From Pseudomonas rubra (GTDB taxonomy: Bacteria > Pseudomonadota > Gammaproteobacteria > Pseudomonadales > Pseudomonadaceae): a stretch of 64,000 nucleotides of DNA. Of this stretch, positions 26,551 through 35,358 are shown piece after piece (position 1 is the stretch's first letter; each line of letters starts with the position of its first letter). The notes beneath the pieces are model-generated. The model was not told the origin of the DNA and searched no databases. It saw only the letters and a list, made by a program, of their open reading frames with translations. A program made the translations under genes and the position numbers. The DNA is taken from contig NZ_JAMDGZ010000006.1 of the NCBI RefSeq assembly GCF_028656935.1, positions 1 to 64,000 of the forward strand, in the 5' to 3' direction.

Positions 26551-27903
26551 TCAAACCACCAGCGACAACAGCATGATAAAGATGATCCCGACCACCGAAA
26601 GGATGGTCTCCATCATGCTCCAGGTCTTGAAGGTCTCGGCCACGGTCATATTGAAGTACTGCTTCACCAGCCAGAAGCCGGCATCGTTGACGTGGGACAG
26701 AATCAACGAGCCGGCACCGGTTGCCAGCACCAGCAACTCACGGTTGACCCCCGGCATCATGCCGATCACTGGCGCAACGATCCCGGCGCCGGTGATGGTC
26801 GCCACTGTCGCGGAACCTGTGGCGATGCGAATCACTGCCGCCACCAGCCAGGCCAGCATTATCGGCGATATCTCGGCCTGCACGGCCATCTGCCCGATCA
26901 CGTTGCCGACCCCGGTATCCACCAGCATCTGCTTGAAGCCACCGCCAGCACCGACGATCAGGACAATCGCCGCGGTTGGCGCCAGGCTCTGGTCGAGCAG
27001 TTTCATGATCTGCTGACGGGAGAACCCGCGGGCGGCGCCAAAGGTGTAGAAGGCCAGGAGCAGGGCGGCGAGCAGGGCGCTGATCGGGTGGCCGATCAGA
27101 TCCATCCACTGGCGCACGATGTGCTCGGCCGGCAGGACCACGTCGGCGAAGGTTTTCAGCAGCATCAGGAACACCGGCAGCAGCACGGTGATCAGGGTGA
27201 TGCTGAAGCTGGGCAGGTTCTGCTGGTCAGACTCGCGGGCGATCTGGTCCATCAGTTCCTTGTTCGGGTTGCCTGGGATGTACTTGGAAATGAAGTTGCC
27301 ATACAAGGGACCGGCGATGATGGCCGTGGGCAGGGCGACGATCAGCCCGTAGAAAATGGTCTTGCCGATGTCGGCATTGAAGATGCCGATGGCCAGCAGC
27401 GGCCCCGGGTGCGGCGGCACCAGGCCATGAACCACCGACAGTCCGGCCAGCAGCGGGATGCCGATCTTGATCAGCGACACCCCGGAGCGCCGGGCGACGA
27501 TGAACACCAGTGGAATCAGCAAGACGAAGCCGATTTCGAAGAACAATGGAATACCGACCAGGAAGGCGGCGAACATCATCGCCCAGTGCACCTTCTGCTT
27601 GCCGAAGGCGCGGATCAGCGTCTGGGCGATCTGGTCGGCGCCGCCGGAATCGGCCATCAGCTTGCCGAGCATGGTGCCCAGGGCGAGGACGATGCCGACA
27701 AAACCGAGCACCCCGCCAAAGCCGTCCTGGAACGATTTCATCACCTTGGCCACCGGCATGCCCGAGGTCAGGCCGAGGAAACCGGCCGCCAGGGTCAGGG
27801 CGACAAAAGGGTGGACCTTGAAGTGGGTGATCAGCAGCACCAGGCCGATGATGGTGACCACTGCATCGAGCAGCAGGTAGGTATCAGTTGCCAAACCAAA
27901 CAT
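26551..27903 (-). CDS. gntT: Gluconate:H+ symporter, GntP family
   Basis: A 450-residue inner-membrane transporter with about twelve hydrophobic helices. Family segments visible are THFKVHPFVALTLAAGFLG, GIVLALGTMLGKLMADSGGA, PLFFEIGFVLLIPLVF and HGLVPPHPGPLLA. It imports gluconate for phosphorylation by the adjacent kinase. A GntR-type palindrome lies 59 bases before its start. In P. aeruginosa the counterpart is called gnuT. Confidence 0.93.
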   Translation of the reverse strand: MFGLATDTYLLLDAVVTIIGLVLLITHFKVHPFVALTLAAGFLGLTSGMPVAKVMKSFQDGFGGVLGFVGIVLALGTMLGKLMADSGGADQIAQTLIRAFGKQKVHWAMMFAAFLVGIPLFFEIGFVLLIPLVFIVARRSGVSLIKIGIPLLAGLSVVHGLVPPHPGPLLAIGIFNADIGKTIFYGLIVALPTAIIAGPLYGNFISKYIPGNPNKELMDQIARESDQQNLPSFSITLITVLLPVFLMLLKTFADVVLPAEHIVRQWMDLIGHPISALLAALLLAFYTFGAARGFSRQQIMKLLDQSLAPTAAIVLIVGAGGGFKQMLVDTGVGNVIGQMAVQAEISPIMLAWLVAAVIRIATGSATVATITGAGIVAPVIGMMPGVNRELLVLATGAGSLILSHVNDAGFWLVKQYFNMTVAETFKTWSMMETILSVVGIIFIMLLSLVV

Positions 27904-27962
27904 GGTTCAGTGCCTCGTATTGTCATTTTTGTGGGCGGAACGTTTACAGTGTTTACGGCTTG

Positions 27963-27976
27963 AGATAGCGCTATCT
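27963..27976. promoter_or_regulatory. GntR operator upstream of gntT
   Basis: The 14-base perfect palindrome AGATAGCGCTATCT lies between gntK and gntT, in the promoter region of gntT. It matches the TAGCGCTA-centred operators at 28560 and 28689, and the palindromic targets known for Pseudomonas gluconate repressors. Confidence 0.85.
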
Positions 27977-28002
27977 TGGGTGAGCCGAGAAAACAGCCAG
28001 GG

Positions 28003-28542
28003 TCAGGCCGTTCGCGCCAGCAGCGGCTCACCGCAGGGCTTTAGCCACTGGTCTACCTCGATGGCCAGCTTGTCCACCGGCAAGGTGGCGTCCAGGGGCA
28101 GGGTCAGCGCCTCGCCATTGGGCCGTTCGAGGGCAGCGAACTGGCTGTCGATCAGGCTGGCGGGCATGAAGTGGCCAGGACGGGCGCGCACGCGGCGGCT
28201 GGCTTCTGCGGGGGTGAGGTCGAGAAATACGAAGCCCAGGTCCGGCACGGCATGCCGCAGGGCATCGCGGTAGCGCTTTTTCAGGGCGGAGCAGGTGAGA
28301 ATGGGACGTTCGCCGGCCGTAAGGCACGCTTGCAGCTCTTCACCCAGGCGAATCAGCCAACCGGCACGGTCGTCGTCGTCCAGAGGGATGCCGGCACTCA
28401 TTTTCTGGATATTGGCAGCGGGGTGGAAGTCGTCGCCTTCGATCAGGCGACCGCCGCTCAAGCCTGCAATGGCGGCACCGACGTAGCTCTTGCCACAGCC
28501 AGCGACGCCCATGACCACAATCGCGGATAGGGGTGGGTTCAT
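28003..28542 (-). CDS. gntK: Gluconokinase GntK
   Basis: A 179-residue P-loop kinase that phosphorylates gluconate to 6-phosphogluconate, feeding the Entner-Doudoroff route. The Walker A motif is GVAGCGKSYVG near the N-terminus, followed by IEGDDFHPAANIQKMSAGIPLDDDDRAGWL and TCSALKKRYRDALR, all diagnostic for GntK. Normal length. Its own GntR palindrome lies 18 bases upstream of the start. Confidence 0.95.
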   Translation of the reverse strand: MNPPLSAIVVMGVAGCGKSYVGAAIAGLSGGRLIEGDDFHPAANIQKMSAGIPLDDDDRAGWLIRLGEELQACLTAGERPILTCSALKKRYRDALRHAVPDLGFVFLDLTPAEASRRVRARPGHFMPASLIDSQFAALERPNGEALTLPLDATLPVDKLAIEVDQWLKPCGEPLLARTA

Positions 28543-28559
28543 CGGTACCTCCTGCAGGG

Positions 28560-28577
28560 CAAGATAGCGCTATCTTG
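28560..28577. promoter_or_regulatory. GntR operator upstream of gntK
   Basis: A perfect 18-base palindrome CAAGATAGCGCTATCTTG sits 18 bases before the gntK start. It is the best of the three sites in this locus and probably overlaps the promoter or transcription start. Confidence 0.88.
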
Positions 28578-28688
28578 AAGCGAGGCGGCTAGAGCCTCGG
28601 GCGCTTCCCACCCAGATGTTATTGATTTTGTAAAAGCAGTCTGGATGCTCATTCCTGGCCTCATGCAGTTTTGCATTGCCTGTGGTCT

Positions 28689-28704
28689 GAGACAGCGCTA
28701 CCTT
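28689..28704. promoter_or_regulatory. GntR operator upstream of gntR
   Basis: GAGACAGCGCTACCTT is an imperfect version of the AAGATAGCGCTATCTT palindrome, 45 bases before the gntR start. A weaker site at the repressor's own promoter suggests autoregulation at higher repressor levels. Confidence 0.75.
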
Positions 28705-28748
28705 AGTGCCCGTTCCCCATTCTTTGCAAGTCGAAAATAAAACCCGTC

Positions 28749-29768
28749 ATGACCCGCATCGGCTCTCGTACTACCGGACGTCCTACCCTGGCTGAAGTGG
28801 CCAGGCTTTCCGGGGTTTCCCCGATCACTGCCTCCCGAGCATTGCGCGGGATCAGCACGGTTGCCCCGGAGCTGGTGGAAAAGGTCCAGGTCGCTGCTGC
28901 AAGCCTTGGCTACGTCGCCAACCCGGCGGCGCGGGCCCTGGCCTCCAAGCAGAGCCAGTCGATCGTGGTGCTCATCCCGTCGCTGTCCAACCACTTGTTC
29001 ATCGACACCCTCGAAGCGATCCACGACGTCATGCGTCCGCGTGGCCTTGAAGTGCTGATCGGTAACTATCACTACGATATCGCCGAAGAAGAGAACCTGA
29101 TCCGCAACTATCTGGCCTATCAGCCGCGTGGCATCCTGCTTACCGGTTTCGACCGCAGCGACGCCGCCAAGCAACTGCTGGCGAGCAGTGGTGTGCCGTG
29201 CGTGCACATGATGGAACTGGGCGGGGAAGCCCAGGCGATGTCGGTGGGGTTTTCCCAACAGCAAGCGGGCAGGGCGGCAGCGCGGCATTTGCTTGAGCGC
29301 GGTTGCAAGCGCCCAGGCTTTATCGCAGCCCAACTCGATCCGCGAGTGATGCAGCGTGCCGAAGGCTTTCGCCAGGCCCTGGCCGAGGCCGGCCTGAACG
29401 CCTACGGCCGGGAAGTGCTCGCCCCGCAGCCGTCTTCGATCGAACTGGGGGGCGAGCTGTTTGGCCAGATGCTGGGCCGCCACCCGGAGGTTGACGGCAT
29501 CTTCTTCTGCAACGACGACCTGGCCCAGGGCGCCATCCTTGAAGCCATGCGCCAGGGCATCAAGGTGCCGCAGCAGGTGGCCATGGTCGGCTTCAACGAC
29601 CTGCCGGCGTCAGCGCACATGGTTCCGCGCCTGACCTCGATTCGTACCCCGCGCGCCGCCATCGGTCGCTGTGCCGCCCAGGCGTTGCTCGGCCTGCTCG
29701 ATGGCAAGCGTGGGCAGCCAAAATGCCAGGACCTGGGTTTTGAACTGGTTGTCCGCGAAAGCAGCTGA
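28749..29768 (+). CDS. gntR: LacI-family gluconate repressor GntR
   Basis: A 339-residue LacI-type repressor. The N-terminal HTH reads RPTLAEVARLSGVSPITASR followed by the hinge segment NPAARALASKQS. The periplasmic-binding-like core includes GILLTGFDRSDAAKQLL and VDGIFFCNDDLAQGAI. It diverges from gntK, and three TAGCGCTA palindromes lie before gntT, gntK and itself. The inducer is expected to be gluconate or 6-phosphogluconate. No strong ribosome site is visible before the ATG. Confidence 0.93.
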   Translation: MTRIGSRTTGRPTLAEVARLSGVSPITASRALRGISTVAPELVEKVQVAAASLGYVANPAARALASKQSQSIVVLIPSLSNHLFIDTLEAIHDVMRPRGLEVLIGNYHYDIAEEENLIRNYLAYQPRGILLTGFDRSDAAKQLLASSGVPCVHMMELGGEAQAMSVGFSQQQAGRAAARHLLERGCKRPGFIAAQLDPRVMQRAEGFRQALAEAGLNAYGREVLAPQPSSIELGGELFGQMLGRHPEVDGIFFCNDDLAQGAILEAMRQGIKVPQQVAMVGFNDLPASAHMVPRLTSIRTPRAAIGRCAAQALLGLLDGKRGQPKCQDLGFELVVRESS

Positions 29769-29867
29769 AACCGTCAGTCGGCGGGCTCAATGCGGTAATG
29801 TCAGAGTGCTTGCATGGCACCCGTGGCCATCTATGCTCAGCAAATCCCGAGCATGGAGTGTTGCAAA

Positions 29868-31187
29868 ATGTTTGATTTGCATCGCAAGTCCGATCTGGCC
29901 GAAATCGAGCGTTGCACCCAGGCCCTGGGCCAGATGACCGCCAAGCTCGCAGCGATCAGCCGCTCCATGGCGATGATCGAGTTCAGCCCCGAGGGGATCA
30001 TCCTCGACGCCAACGAGCACTTCTGCAAGGCGATGGGCTACGGCGTCGAGGAAATCCGTGGCAAACACCACCGGATCTTCTGCGAAGAGAAGTTCAGCAA
30101 CAGCGAGGAGTACCGCCAGCTATGGCGTGACCTGGGCCGTGGCGAACCGCGCAGTGGCACCTTCGCCCGCATCGACCGACAGGGCCATGAGATCTGGCTC
30201 GAAGCCAGCTACATGCCGGTGTACGGCGCCCAACAGCACGTCACCAGCGTGATCAAGGTGGCCTCGGACATCACCCAGCGGGTGGTGCACGAGCATGAGA
30301 CCGAAAGCCTGATCAACGCCATCAGCCGCTCTATGGCGATGATCGAGTTCAGCCCCGACGGCAAGGTCCTCACCGCCAACCAGAACTTTCTCAATACCAT
30401 GCACTATCGCCTCGACGAGGTGGTGGGCAAGCATCACAGCCTGTTCTGCCATAAGAGCGAGAGCGAATCAGCGGCCTACAAGGCATTCTGGGCCTCGCTC
30501 AATCGCGGCGAGTACCATTCCCATCGCTTCGAGCGGGTCAACAAACTGGGGCAGATGGTGTATCTGGAAGCCTCCTATAACCCGATCTTCGACACCCGAG
30601 GGCGGCTGTACAAGGTCGTCAAGTTCGCCAGTGACATCACCCAACAGGTCAGCACGCAACAGACCGCCGCCGAATCGGCCCACGCCACCTCAGTGCAGAA
30701 CGATGCATGCGCGCGCAAAGGCTCGCAGGTGGTGCAGCAGACGGTGCAGGTCATCGAGGAAATCTCCCAGGACCTCAACGCCGCTGCGCGCAGCATCGAT
30801 GCGGTGAGCAAGCAGTCGGAGCTGATCGGGCAGATTGTCCAGACCATCCGCGGCATTGCCGACCAGACCAACCTGCTGGCACTCAATGCCGCTATTGAGG
30901 CGGCCCGGGCGGGCGAGCATGGGCGCGGCTTTGCCGTGGTTGCCGATGAAGTGCGCAACCTGGCGGCGCGCACCAGCAAAGCGACCCTGGAGATTGTCGA
31001 AGTGGTGCGCCAGAACCACGACCTGTCGCTGACTGCGGTGGCCAGCATGCAGTCCAGCCTGAGCCGTACCGGCCTGGGTGTGGAGCTGGCCAACGAGGCC
31101 GGTGAAGTGATCCTGGAGATCCAGCAGGGTTCGCAGCACGTGGTCGATGCGATCAGCCAGATCAACTCGACTTTGCAGTTGCACTGA
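29868..31187 (+). CDS. Soluble PAS-PAS chemoreceptor, BdlA-like
   Basis: A 439-residue cytoplasmic methyl-accepting-type protein with no membrane segment. Two PAS domains (about 15-130 and 140-250) are internal duplicates, each opening with [13 protein letters not shown] and ending SDITQ. A short MCP signalling hairpin follows with [38 protein letters not shown]. The architecture and size match BdlA, which links c-di-GMP and oxygen or nutrient cues to biofilm dispersal in P. aeruginosa. I start at MFDLHRKS, with GGAG about 10 bases upstream. Its 3' end overlaps the convergent hybrid kinase gene by 26 bases. Confidence 0.82.
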   Translation: MFDLHRKSDLAEIERCTQALGQMTAKLAAISRSMAMIEFSPEGIILDANEHFCKAMGYGVEEIRGKHHRIFCEEKFSNSEEYRQLWRDLGRGEPRSGTFARIDRQGHEIWLEASYMPVYGAQQHVTSVIKVASDITQRVVHEHETESLINAISRSMAMIEFSPDGKVLTANQNFLNTMHYRLDEVVGKHHSLFCHKSESESAAYKAFWASLNRGEYHSHRFERVNKLGQMVYLEASYNPIFDTRGRLYKVVKFASDITQQVSTQQTAAESAHATSVQNDACARKGSQVVQQTVQVIEEISQDLNAAARSIDAVSKQSELIGQIVQTIRGIADQTNLLALNAAIEAARAGEHGRGFAVVADEVRNLAARTSKATLEIVEVVRQNHDLSLTAVASMQSSLSRTGLGVELANEAGEVILEIQQGSQHVVDAISQINSTLQLH

Positions 31188-34100
31188 GGCCCTGCTGGAG
31201 TTGCTCGTCTAGGGTTTGCAGGCTCTGCTCCAGGGCGTTGGCCAGTGCCTGCAGGTGCTCGGCGCTGGCCTCGCCGACACAGGCATGCTCAAGTGCTTCG
31301 CAATGCTGTACCACGCCGCGGGCCTTGAGCATCTTCGCCCCGCCCTTGATCCGGTGGGCGAGGCCACGCAGGGCCTCGCGTGCAGGTGTGGGGCCCCGCG
31401 CGCGCAAGGCCTTGAGGTCTTCGCTGTTGCTGTGGGCCAGCTCCCGTAGCAAGCGCTCCACCAGGTTCGGGTCGCCCAGGGTCAGGTACCTGAGGTTGTC
31501 GACATCAAAGCCGCTGGCATTGTTTTGGCCGCTGTCCGAGGCGGTCGAGGTTGGCGCCGGGCGGCCCAGGCCGACCAGGTGACGACGCAACTCGTTGAGC
31601 CCGATCGGCTTGAACAGGCAATCGTCCATGCCGCTGGCCAGGCAGCGCTGGCGTTCTTCGGCCTGGGCATTGGCGGTCAGGCCCAGGATCAGGCAGGCCG
31701 GGCGCTGTTGTTGCTGTTCTTCGTGGCGCAAGCGGCGGGTCAGTTGATGGCCGTCCATGCCAGGCATATGGCAGTCGCTGATCACCACATCGAAGCTGCC
31801 TTGGCGCCACAGTGCCAGGGCTGCCTGGCCATCAGCGGCCTGGGCGACCTGATGGCCAAGGATGCTGAGCTGGCGCTCGAGCAGCATCAGGTTGGCCGGG
31901 TAGTCGTCCACCACCAGGATGTTCAGGCTCGGGCCACTGGCGAGCGGCTCGACAGCTACCGAAGCGGGTGGCGCCTGGGTTGCCAGCGGCAGTTGCAACT
32001 CGACATCGACCCGGGTGCCGAAACCCGGGGTGCTGCTCAGGCTCAGGCGTCCGCCCATCAGTTCGCACAGGGTACGGCTGATCACCAGGCCCAGGCCTGT
32101 GCCTTGGCGCACCGGCTGCTCGCCGACCTGGGCAAAACTGTGGAACAGTAGCGCCTGGTCTTGTTCACTGATGCCGATACCGCTGTCCTGCACCGTCAGC
32201 AACACCCGGTACAACTGCCCGGCCTGTTCGGCGCCCACACGCAACGTCACCTTGACCTGGCCCTGCTCGGTGAACTTGATGGCATTGCCCAGCAGGTTCG
32301 ACAGCACTTGCTTGAGCCGCAGCGGGTCGAGCATCAGCGCACCCGGCACGGCCTGAAGGTCGGTGCGCAGTTCCAGGCCCTTGAGCCGGGCATTGCCTTC
32401 GAACACCCGCACCGTGGCGCTGACCAGGGCGCTCAGGTCGCAGGCTTCACTGTTGAGCTCCACATGCCCGGACTCGATCCGGGCAATGTCGAGGATGTCG
32501 CCGATCAGCGCCAGCAAGCCGTTGGCCGAGTCGAACGCGACCTGCAACGAAGCACGGTCGGCACGGCCTTGTTCGGCATCCTTGACCGCCAGTTCAAGCA
32601 GGCCGATCACCGCGTTCATCGGCGTGCGGATCTCATGGCTCATGGTCGCCAGGAAGGTGCTTTTGGCCCGGTTGGCATCTTCAGCTTGATCCTTGGCCAG
32701 GCGCAGCTCTTCGAGCAGCCGCTTGCTGAATCCAAGCTCATGCTGCAACGCCTGCTCGGCCTTGCTGCGCTGGCGGATCAGGTGGCGCAGGTAGCGGTTC
32801 CAGAACACCGCTGCGGCCAGCACCAGGCTTGCGACGATGAGAATCTGCCAGATCAGCGAGCGGTAGTTGTACCAGGGGCTGTCGCTGATCAGGGCATTGG
32901 TGCGCCAGCGGTTGGTCAGCTTCGCCAGTTCATCGGGTGCGATACTGAGCAAGGCCTTGTCGATGATCGCGTGCAATACCGGCTCATTCAGAGGCGTGGC
33001 AAAGGACGAGGTGACCGGCTGGTCGCCGTACAGCGAGGCAATGCGCAGGCGGTCCTTGAACAGGCGGCTGATGAAATAGGCGGCGTTGATCCGCGAACTG
33101 AGCACCAGGTCGACCTGTTTCTGCACCAGCGCCTCCATCAACGCCAGCGGGTTATCGACCTCGACCAGGCTCAGCGATGGGTAGCGTTGCAGCAACTGCG
33201 TTTTGAGGGGTGAATCGCGAATCACCGCCAGACGTTTACCGGCCAGTTGCTCGAGTGGCTGACTTGGGTCACTGTCACTGCGGCTGACCAGGACCCACGG
33301 ATCGACCAGGTAGGGCCGGGTGAAATTGACCTGGGTCGCCCGCTCGGGGCTGTAGATCAGGGTGCTGGCCAGCTCGGCTTTGCCCTGTTGCAGCAGGCTG
33401 ATCATGCCGGCCCCGGCATCGGCCTCGACAAATTCGAACTTAAGGCCTGTGCGCAGGCTGATCTGTTCCAGCACGTCGACGGTAATACCCCGCGGCTGTT
33501 GCTGGTCATCGTTGAAGTTCAAAGGTGCGAAGTACTTGTTGACCAACACCCGAACAACCGGGTGCTGATCGATCCAGCGGCGTTCGTCGGCGCTCAGGTT
33601 CAGGGCGCCGCGATCGAGCAACATGCTGGTGCTGCCGCTGCTCCAGCGGCGCAGGATGTTCAGGCGTTCGGTTTCACTGGTGACACTCAATGAATGGTCG
33701 AGCAAGCGCAACAGCACCGGGTTGTCGCGGGTCAGGGCGAAGGCGAAGGTTTCGCGCTCGTGTTTGACGAAGTGGGAAATCTGCACGCTGTCCTGAAAAC
33801 TCTTGCCGATCAGGTAATCGCTGCTGATCGCGTCGCCAAGAAAGGCATCGGCCTGGCCAAGGGCGACCGCCGAGAGGCCGGCCATGGTCGATGAGTACAA
33901 CTGCAAGTGGGCCTTGGGATAGAGATGCTTGACCTCATCATCGGGCAGGTAGTGGTCGACCATGGCCAAGCGCACGCCGTCCAGTTCGTCGTCGAGTGCG
34001 CGAGTCCTGCCCTGGGGCGTGACGATCACCGGCAGGTCATCGGCATAGGGTTGGCTGAGCACCAATTGGGCATCGGCGGCCTCGAAGCCGTTGGAGCTGC

Positions 34101-34458
34101 CGAGCAGGTCGATGGCCCCGGCGTGCAGGGCATCGATCGCCGCTTTGCGGCTACTGTAGCGCCGGACTTCAAGGGGGATGCCCAGCAGCTCGCTGATCAG
34201 CCCGGCGTAGTCGGCCGTCAGGCCTTCATAGTCGGATTGGCTGGCATTGATATCAAAGGGTGGGTAATCCGGGTTTGAAGTGCCCAGGTGCAGTACGCCT
34301 TTTTCTGTCAGCCAGTGCCGGTCTTGGTCTGACAGCGCGACGCCTTCGCCACCGCTGAGTGAGCGGGCTAGTAGGTTGCGCGGCTCGCCAGGGTCGATGG
34401 CATGCGCAGCCGGCAGGCAGCTCAGCAACAAGGCTACAAGCACGGCGCGAAGGTTCAT
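31162..34458 (-). CDS. Hybrid phosphorelay sensor kinase (EvgS/BvgS type)
   Basis: A 1098-residue sensor. Signal peptide ending near AAHA; two tandem periplasmic SBP_bac_3 Venus-flytrap domains (about 45-275 and 285-515); one membrane helix (about 540-560); HisKA with [20 protein letters not shown]; HATPase with [10 protein letters not shown]; receiver with [13 protein letters not shown]; and a C-terminal HPt domain with [12 protein letters not shown]. This is the full His-Asp-His relay of BvgS/EvgS-type unorthodox kinases. The response regulator gene lies 7 bases upstream. The two flytrap domains suggest a small periplasmic ligand, not identifiable here. Confidence 0.92.
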   Translation of the reverse strand: MNLRAVLVALLLSCLPAAHAIDPGEPRNLLARSLSGGEGVALSDQDRHWLTEKGVLHLGTSNPDYPPFDINASQSDYEGLTADYAGLISELLGIPLEVRRYSSRKAAIDALHAGAIDLLGSSNGFEAADAQLVLSQPYADDLPVIVTPQGRTRALDDELDGVRLAMVDHYLPDDEVKHLYPKAHLQLYSSTMAGLSAVALGQADAFLGDAISSDYLIGKSFQDSVQISHFVKHERETFAFALTRDNPVLLRLLDHSLSVTSETERLNILRRWSSGSTSMLLDRGALNLSADERRWIDQHPVVRVLVNKYFAPLNFNDDQQQPRGITVDVLEQISLRTGLKFEFVEADAGAGMISLLQQGKAELASTLIYSPERATQVNFTRPYLVDPWVLVSRSDSDPSQPLEQLAGKRLAVIRDSPLKTQLLQRYPSLSLVEVDNPLALMEALVQKQVDLVLSSRINAAYFISRLFKDRLRIASLYGDQPVTSSFATPLNEPVLHAIIDKALLSIAPDELAKLTNRWRTNALISDSPWYNYRSLIWQILIVASLVLAAAVFWNRYLRHLIRQRSKAEQALQHELGFSKRLLEELRLAKDQAEDANRAKSTFLATMSHEIRTPMNAVIGLLELAVKDAEQGRADRASLQVAFDSANGLLALIGDILDIARIESGHVELNSEACDLSALVSATVRVFEGNARLKGLELRTDLQAVPGALMLDPLRLKQVLSNLLGNAIKFTEQGQVKVTLRVGAEQAGQLYRVLLTVQDSGIGISEQDQALLFHSFAQVGEQPVRQGTGLGLVISRTLCELMGGRLSLSSTPGFGTRVDVELQLPLATQAPPASVAVEPLASGPSLNILVVDDYPANLMLLERQLSILGHQVAQAADGQAALALWRQGSFDVVISDCHMPGMDGHQLTRRLRHEEQQQQRPACLILGLTANAQAEERQRCLASGMDDCLFKPIGLNELRRHLVGLGRPAPTSTASDSGQNNASGFDVDNLRYLTLGDPNLVERLLRELAHSNSEDLKALRARGPTPAREALRGLAHRIKGGAKMLKARGVVQHCEALEHACVGEASAEHLQALANALEQSLQTLDEQLQQGLSATAKSS

Positions 34459-34465
34459 GGGGGGC

Positions 34466-35080
34466 TCAGATCACGTCATTGCGATGGGCCAGCCCCATCA
34501 GGTCGACGAAGGACTCAACCTGCAGTTTCTCCATGATCCGGCTTTTATAGGTGCTTATGGTCTTGGGACTGAGGTGCATGTGTGCACCGATGTCATTGTT
34601 GGAGCGACCTGCGGCGAGGCGGCGCAACACTTCCATCTCGCGCGAAGACAGGCTGGCCAGGCGCAGCTCTTCACTGCCCAGCGGGCCACGGTTGGCCGAC
34701 ATGTCGGGGAAGGTCGAGTAGCCCTTGATCATGGCTTTCAAGGCGAAGACCAAGGCTTCCAGGTCTTCGTCCTTGTGCACGAATGCCGAACTGCCCGCAT
34801 CCAGGCAACGTCGGGCGAACAACGGCGCGGGTTGGCCGGTGAGCACCATGATCTTGGGGGTGTGGTCGAGCAGGTGCAGGCGTTTGATCACGCTCAGGCC
34901 ATCAAGGCCTGGCAGGCCGATATCGAGAATGACCACGTCCGGGCTAAGCTCGCGGGCCAGTTGCACGGCGGCGGCGCCATCACCGGTTTCACCGACGATC
35001 TCGTAGCGTTCGCGCTCGAGCAGCATGCGTACCGCAAGACGAATCGTGGGGTGATCATCGACGATGAGTACCGTAGGCAT
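34466..35080 (-). CDS. LuxR-type response regulator (EvgA/BvgA type)
   Basis: A 204-residue regulator with a receiver (acidic pair VDDH, phospho-Asp in VVILDIGLPGLDG, Lys in VHKDEDLE) and a C-terminal NarL/LuxR HTH (LSSREMEVLRRLAAGRSNND and HLSPKTISTYKSRIMEKL). The true start is MPTVLIVDD; the longer upstream frame is non-coding. First gene of a two-gene operon with the hybrid kinase, so it is the phosphate acceptor of that relay. Confidence 0.93.
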   Translation of the reverse strand: MPTVLIVDDHPTIRLAVRMLLERERYEIVGETGDGAAAVQLARELSPDVVILDIGLPGLDGLSVIKRLHLLDHTPKIMVLTGQPAPLFARRCLDAGSSAFVHKDEDLEALVFALKAMIKGYSTFPDMSANRGPLGSEELRLASLSSREMEVLRRLAAGRSNNDIGAHMHLSPKTISTYKSRIMEKLQVESFVDLMGLAHRNDVI

Positions 35081-35260
35081 TTTCGCAACTCCTTGACGAA
35101 GAGGTAAGCCGTTTCCTAAGTCATTCAGGAAGACGAGTCGGGCCGGAGCCGGCGAGCCGCCAACGATACGTCGAATCAGGGTACAAAAGTATGGGAAGTA
35201 TAGAGGCGTTGAAAATTGTGGTAGAAGTTGTCGAAAATTCCTACGCTCGACAATCCTTCC

Positions 35261-35333
35261 GGTGGGAGCGGGCTTGCCCCGCGATAGCGATGTGACTGAC
35301 ACAACGCTATCGCGGGGCAAGCCCGCTCCCACC
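35261..35333. repeat. Perfect inverted REP pair (BIME)
   Basis: Two 29-base arms (35261-35289 and 35305-35333) are exact reverse complements, each a Pseudomonas REP unit with core GAGCGGGCTTGCCCCGCG, with a 15-base spacer. It lies after the enterobactin receptor stop and before the response-regulator promoter, so it can insulate the two same-strand units. Confidence 0.88.
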
Positions 35334-35358
35334 GAGCGAGTTGCCCACATTTTTTACA

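Noticed and set aside
28580..28688. Gap between gntK and gntR inspected for a small RNA
   Set aside because: No hairpin with T-run was seen; only the gnt operators at its edges are supportable.
34466..35350. Longer 294-residue form of the LuxR-type regulator
   Set aside because: The extra 90 residues would come from REP sequence and leader. The receiver domain begins exactly at MPTVLIVDD.
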